Of a stretch of 6,399 bases of DNA, positions 6,064-6,399 are shown in pieces. The DNA is from Bacteroidota bacterium. Lineage in GTDB: Bacteria; Bacteroidota; Bacteroidia; NS11-12g; UBA955. Every line of letters starts with the position of its first letter. The stretch's first letter is position 1. The stretch is taken from the NCBI GenBank assembly GCA_947460045.1, contig CANHGC010000098.1:1-6399 (forward strand), given 5' to 3'. The notes beneath the pieces were generated by a model. The model had not been told where the DNA came from and searched no databases. It was given only the letters and a program-made list of their open reading frames with translations. A program made the translations under genes and the position numbers.

Positions 6064-6399
6064 TTAACGCAAACTACCCATTCCCCCATCGATGGCCAAA
6101 ATCTGCCCGGTCATCCAGTCGCTGCCTGCACCCAATAAAAATTCCACGGCTGCGGCGATGTCTTGAGGCTCACCCACACGCTGAAGGGGATGACGTTTTC
6201 CACTGGCTTCCACTTTTTCGGGGGTTGACAACAAACGGGCCGCCAAATCTGTATTCACCAAACTAGGGGCGATGGCATTCACCCGAATCTGAGGCGCCCA
6301 CTCGGCAGCCAAACTGCGCGTTAATCCTTCTATAGCCCCTTTGGCCATGGCGATGCTGGCATGAAAGCTCATTCCAGACTGGACAGCCACAGTACTAAA
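6064..6399 (-). CDS. SDR-family oxidoreductase, C-terminal part, atypical active site
   Basis: The last 112 codons of a short-chain dehydrogenase/reductase; the N-terminal Rossmann nucleotide-binding half lies beyond the window edge. The frame is open to base 6399 and reads FSTVAVQSGM, then SFHASIAMAKGAIEGLTRSL, IRVNAIAPSLVNTDLA, and the family ending GQILAIDGGMGSLR. The Lys of YxxxK is present (in MAKGA), but an ungapped alignment to FabG puts Ile at the catalytic Tyr site and Thr at the catalytic Ser site. The usual PG after RVNAIA is PS. The GTG at 6390-6388 is internal, not a start. Classical NAD(P)H-dependent chemistry is therefore doubtful: the protein may use another residue such as the nearby His, or may bind nucleotide without catalysis. 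It precedes the flavin reductase gene by 2 nt. Confidence 0.88.
   Translation of the reverse strand, partial: FSTVAVQSGMSFHASIAMAKGAIEGLTRSLAAEWAPQIRVNAIAPSLVNTDLAARLLSTPEKVEASGKRHPLQRVGEPQDIAAAVEFLLGAGSDWMTGQILAIDGGMGSLR

Noticed and set aside
6388..6390. GTG as the start codon of the SDR gene
   Set aside because: The frame stays open to the window edge, and the residues before it (FST) continue the SDR strand leading to the active-site loop; the family needs about 140 more N-terminal residues.

Overview
The window looks like chromosomal DNA from a member of the Bacteroidota, probably from the Flavobacteriia/Saprospiria side. Four things point there. The topoisomerase IV A subunit has the N-terminal MYKDWFVEYASYVILERA signature. 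A short-form sigma54 activator is followed by LptE, a TPR-type protein and SecG, an order I recall from this phylum. A TAnnTTTG-type promoter element is present. Shine-Dalgarno sequences are largely absent. Coding density is very high, and I see no mobile element, RNA gene or CRISPR array.

Layout. (1) 1-1797, minus strand: the first 599 codons of parC, whose 3' end lies outside the window. (2) 1798-1967: a short divergent intergenic region with a phylum-type promoter for the rightward genes and a perfect TGACA-N3-TGTCA dyad over its upstream half. (3) 1968-5333, plus strand: a four-gene operon, sigma54 activator - lptE - TPR/Pro-Glu-repeat protein - secG. All three junctions overlap by 4 nt (ATGA, GTGA, ATGA). 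(4) 5362-5392: a strong GC-rich hairpin with T-runs on both sides, serving convergent transcription units. (5) 5405-6399, minus strand: a flavin reductase-like protein preceded by the 3' part of a short-chain dehydrogenase (SDR), 2 nt apart.

How the genes may work together. The operon joins a sigma54 activator without a visible sensor domain to two envelope-biogenesis genes: lptE (outer-membrane LPS assembly) and secG (Sec translocon). The TPR protein between them has no signal peptide or membrane segment. This suggests a cell-envelope production module, but the regulator's targets cannot be read from the window. The SDR and flavin reductase form a separate redox unit. From memory, relatives of this pair sit beside cryptochrome/photolyase genes in marine Bacteroidota, but those genes would lie outside the window.

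Most of this is a conserved housekeeping neighbourhood. I did not find a convincing new system. The points most worth a second look are the altered SDR active site, the dyad operator, a possible internal secG promoter, and the Pro-Glu repeat linker.
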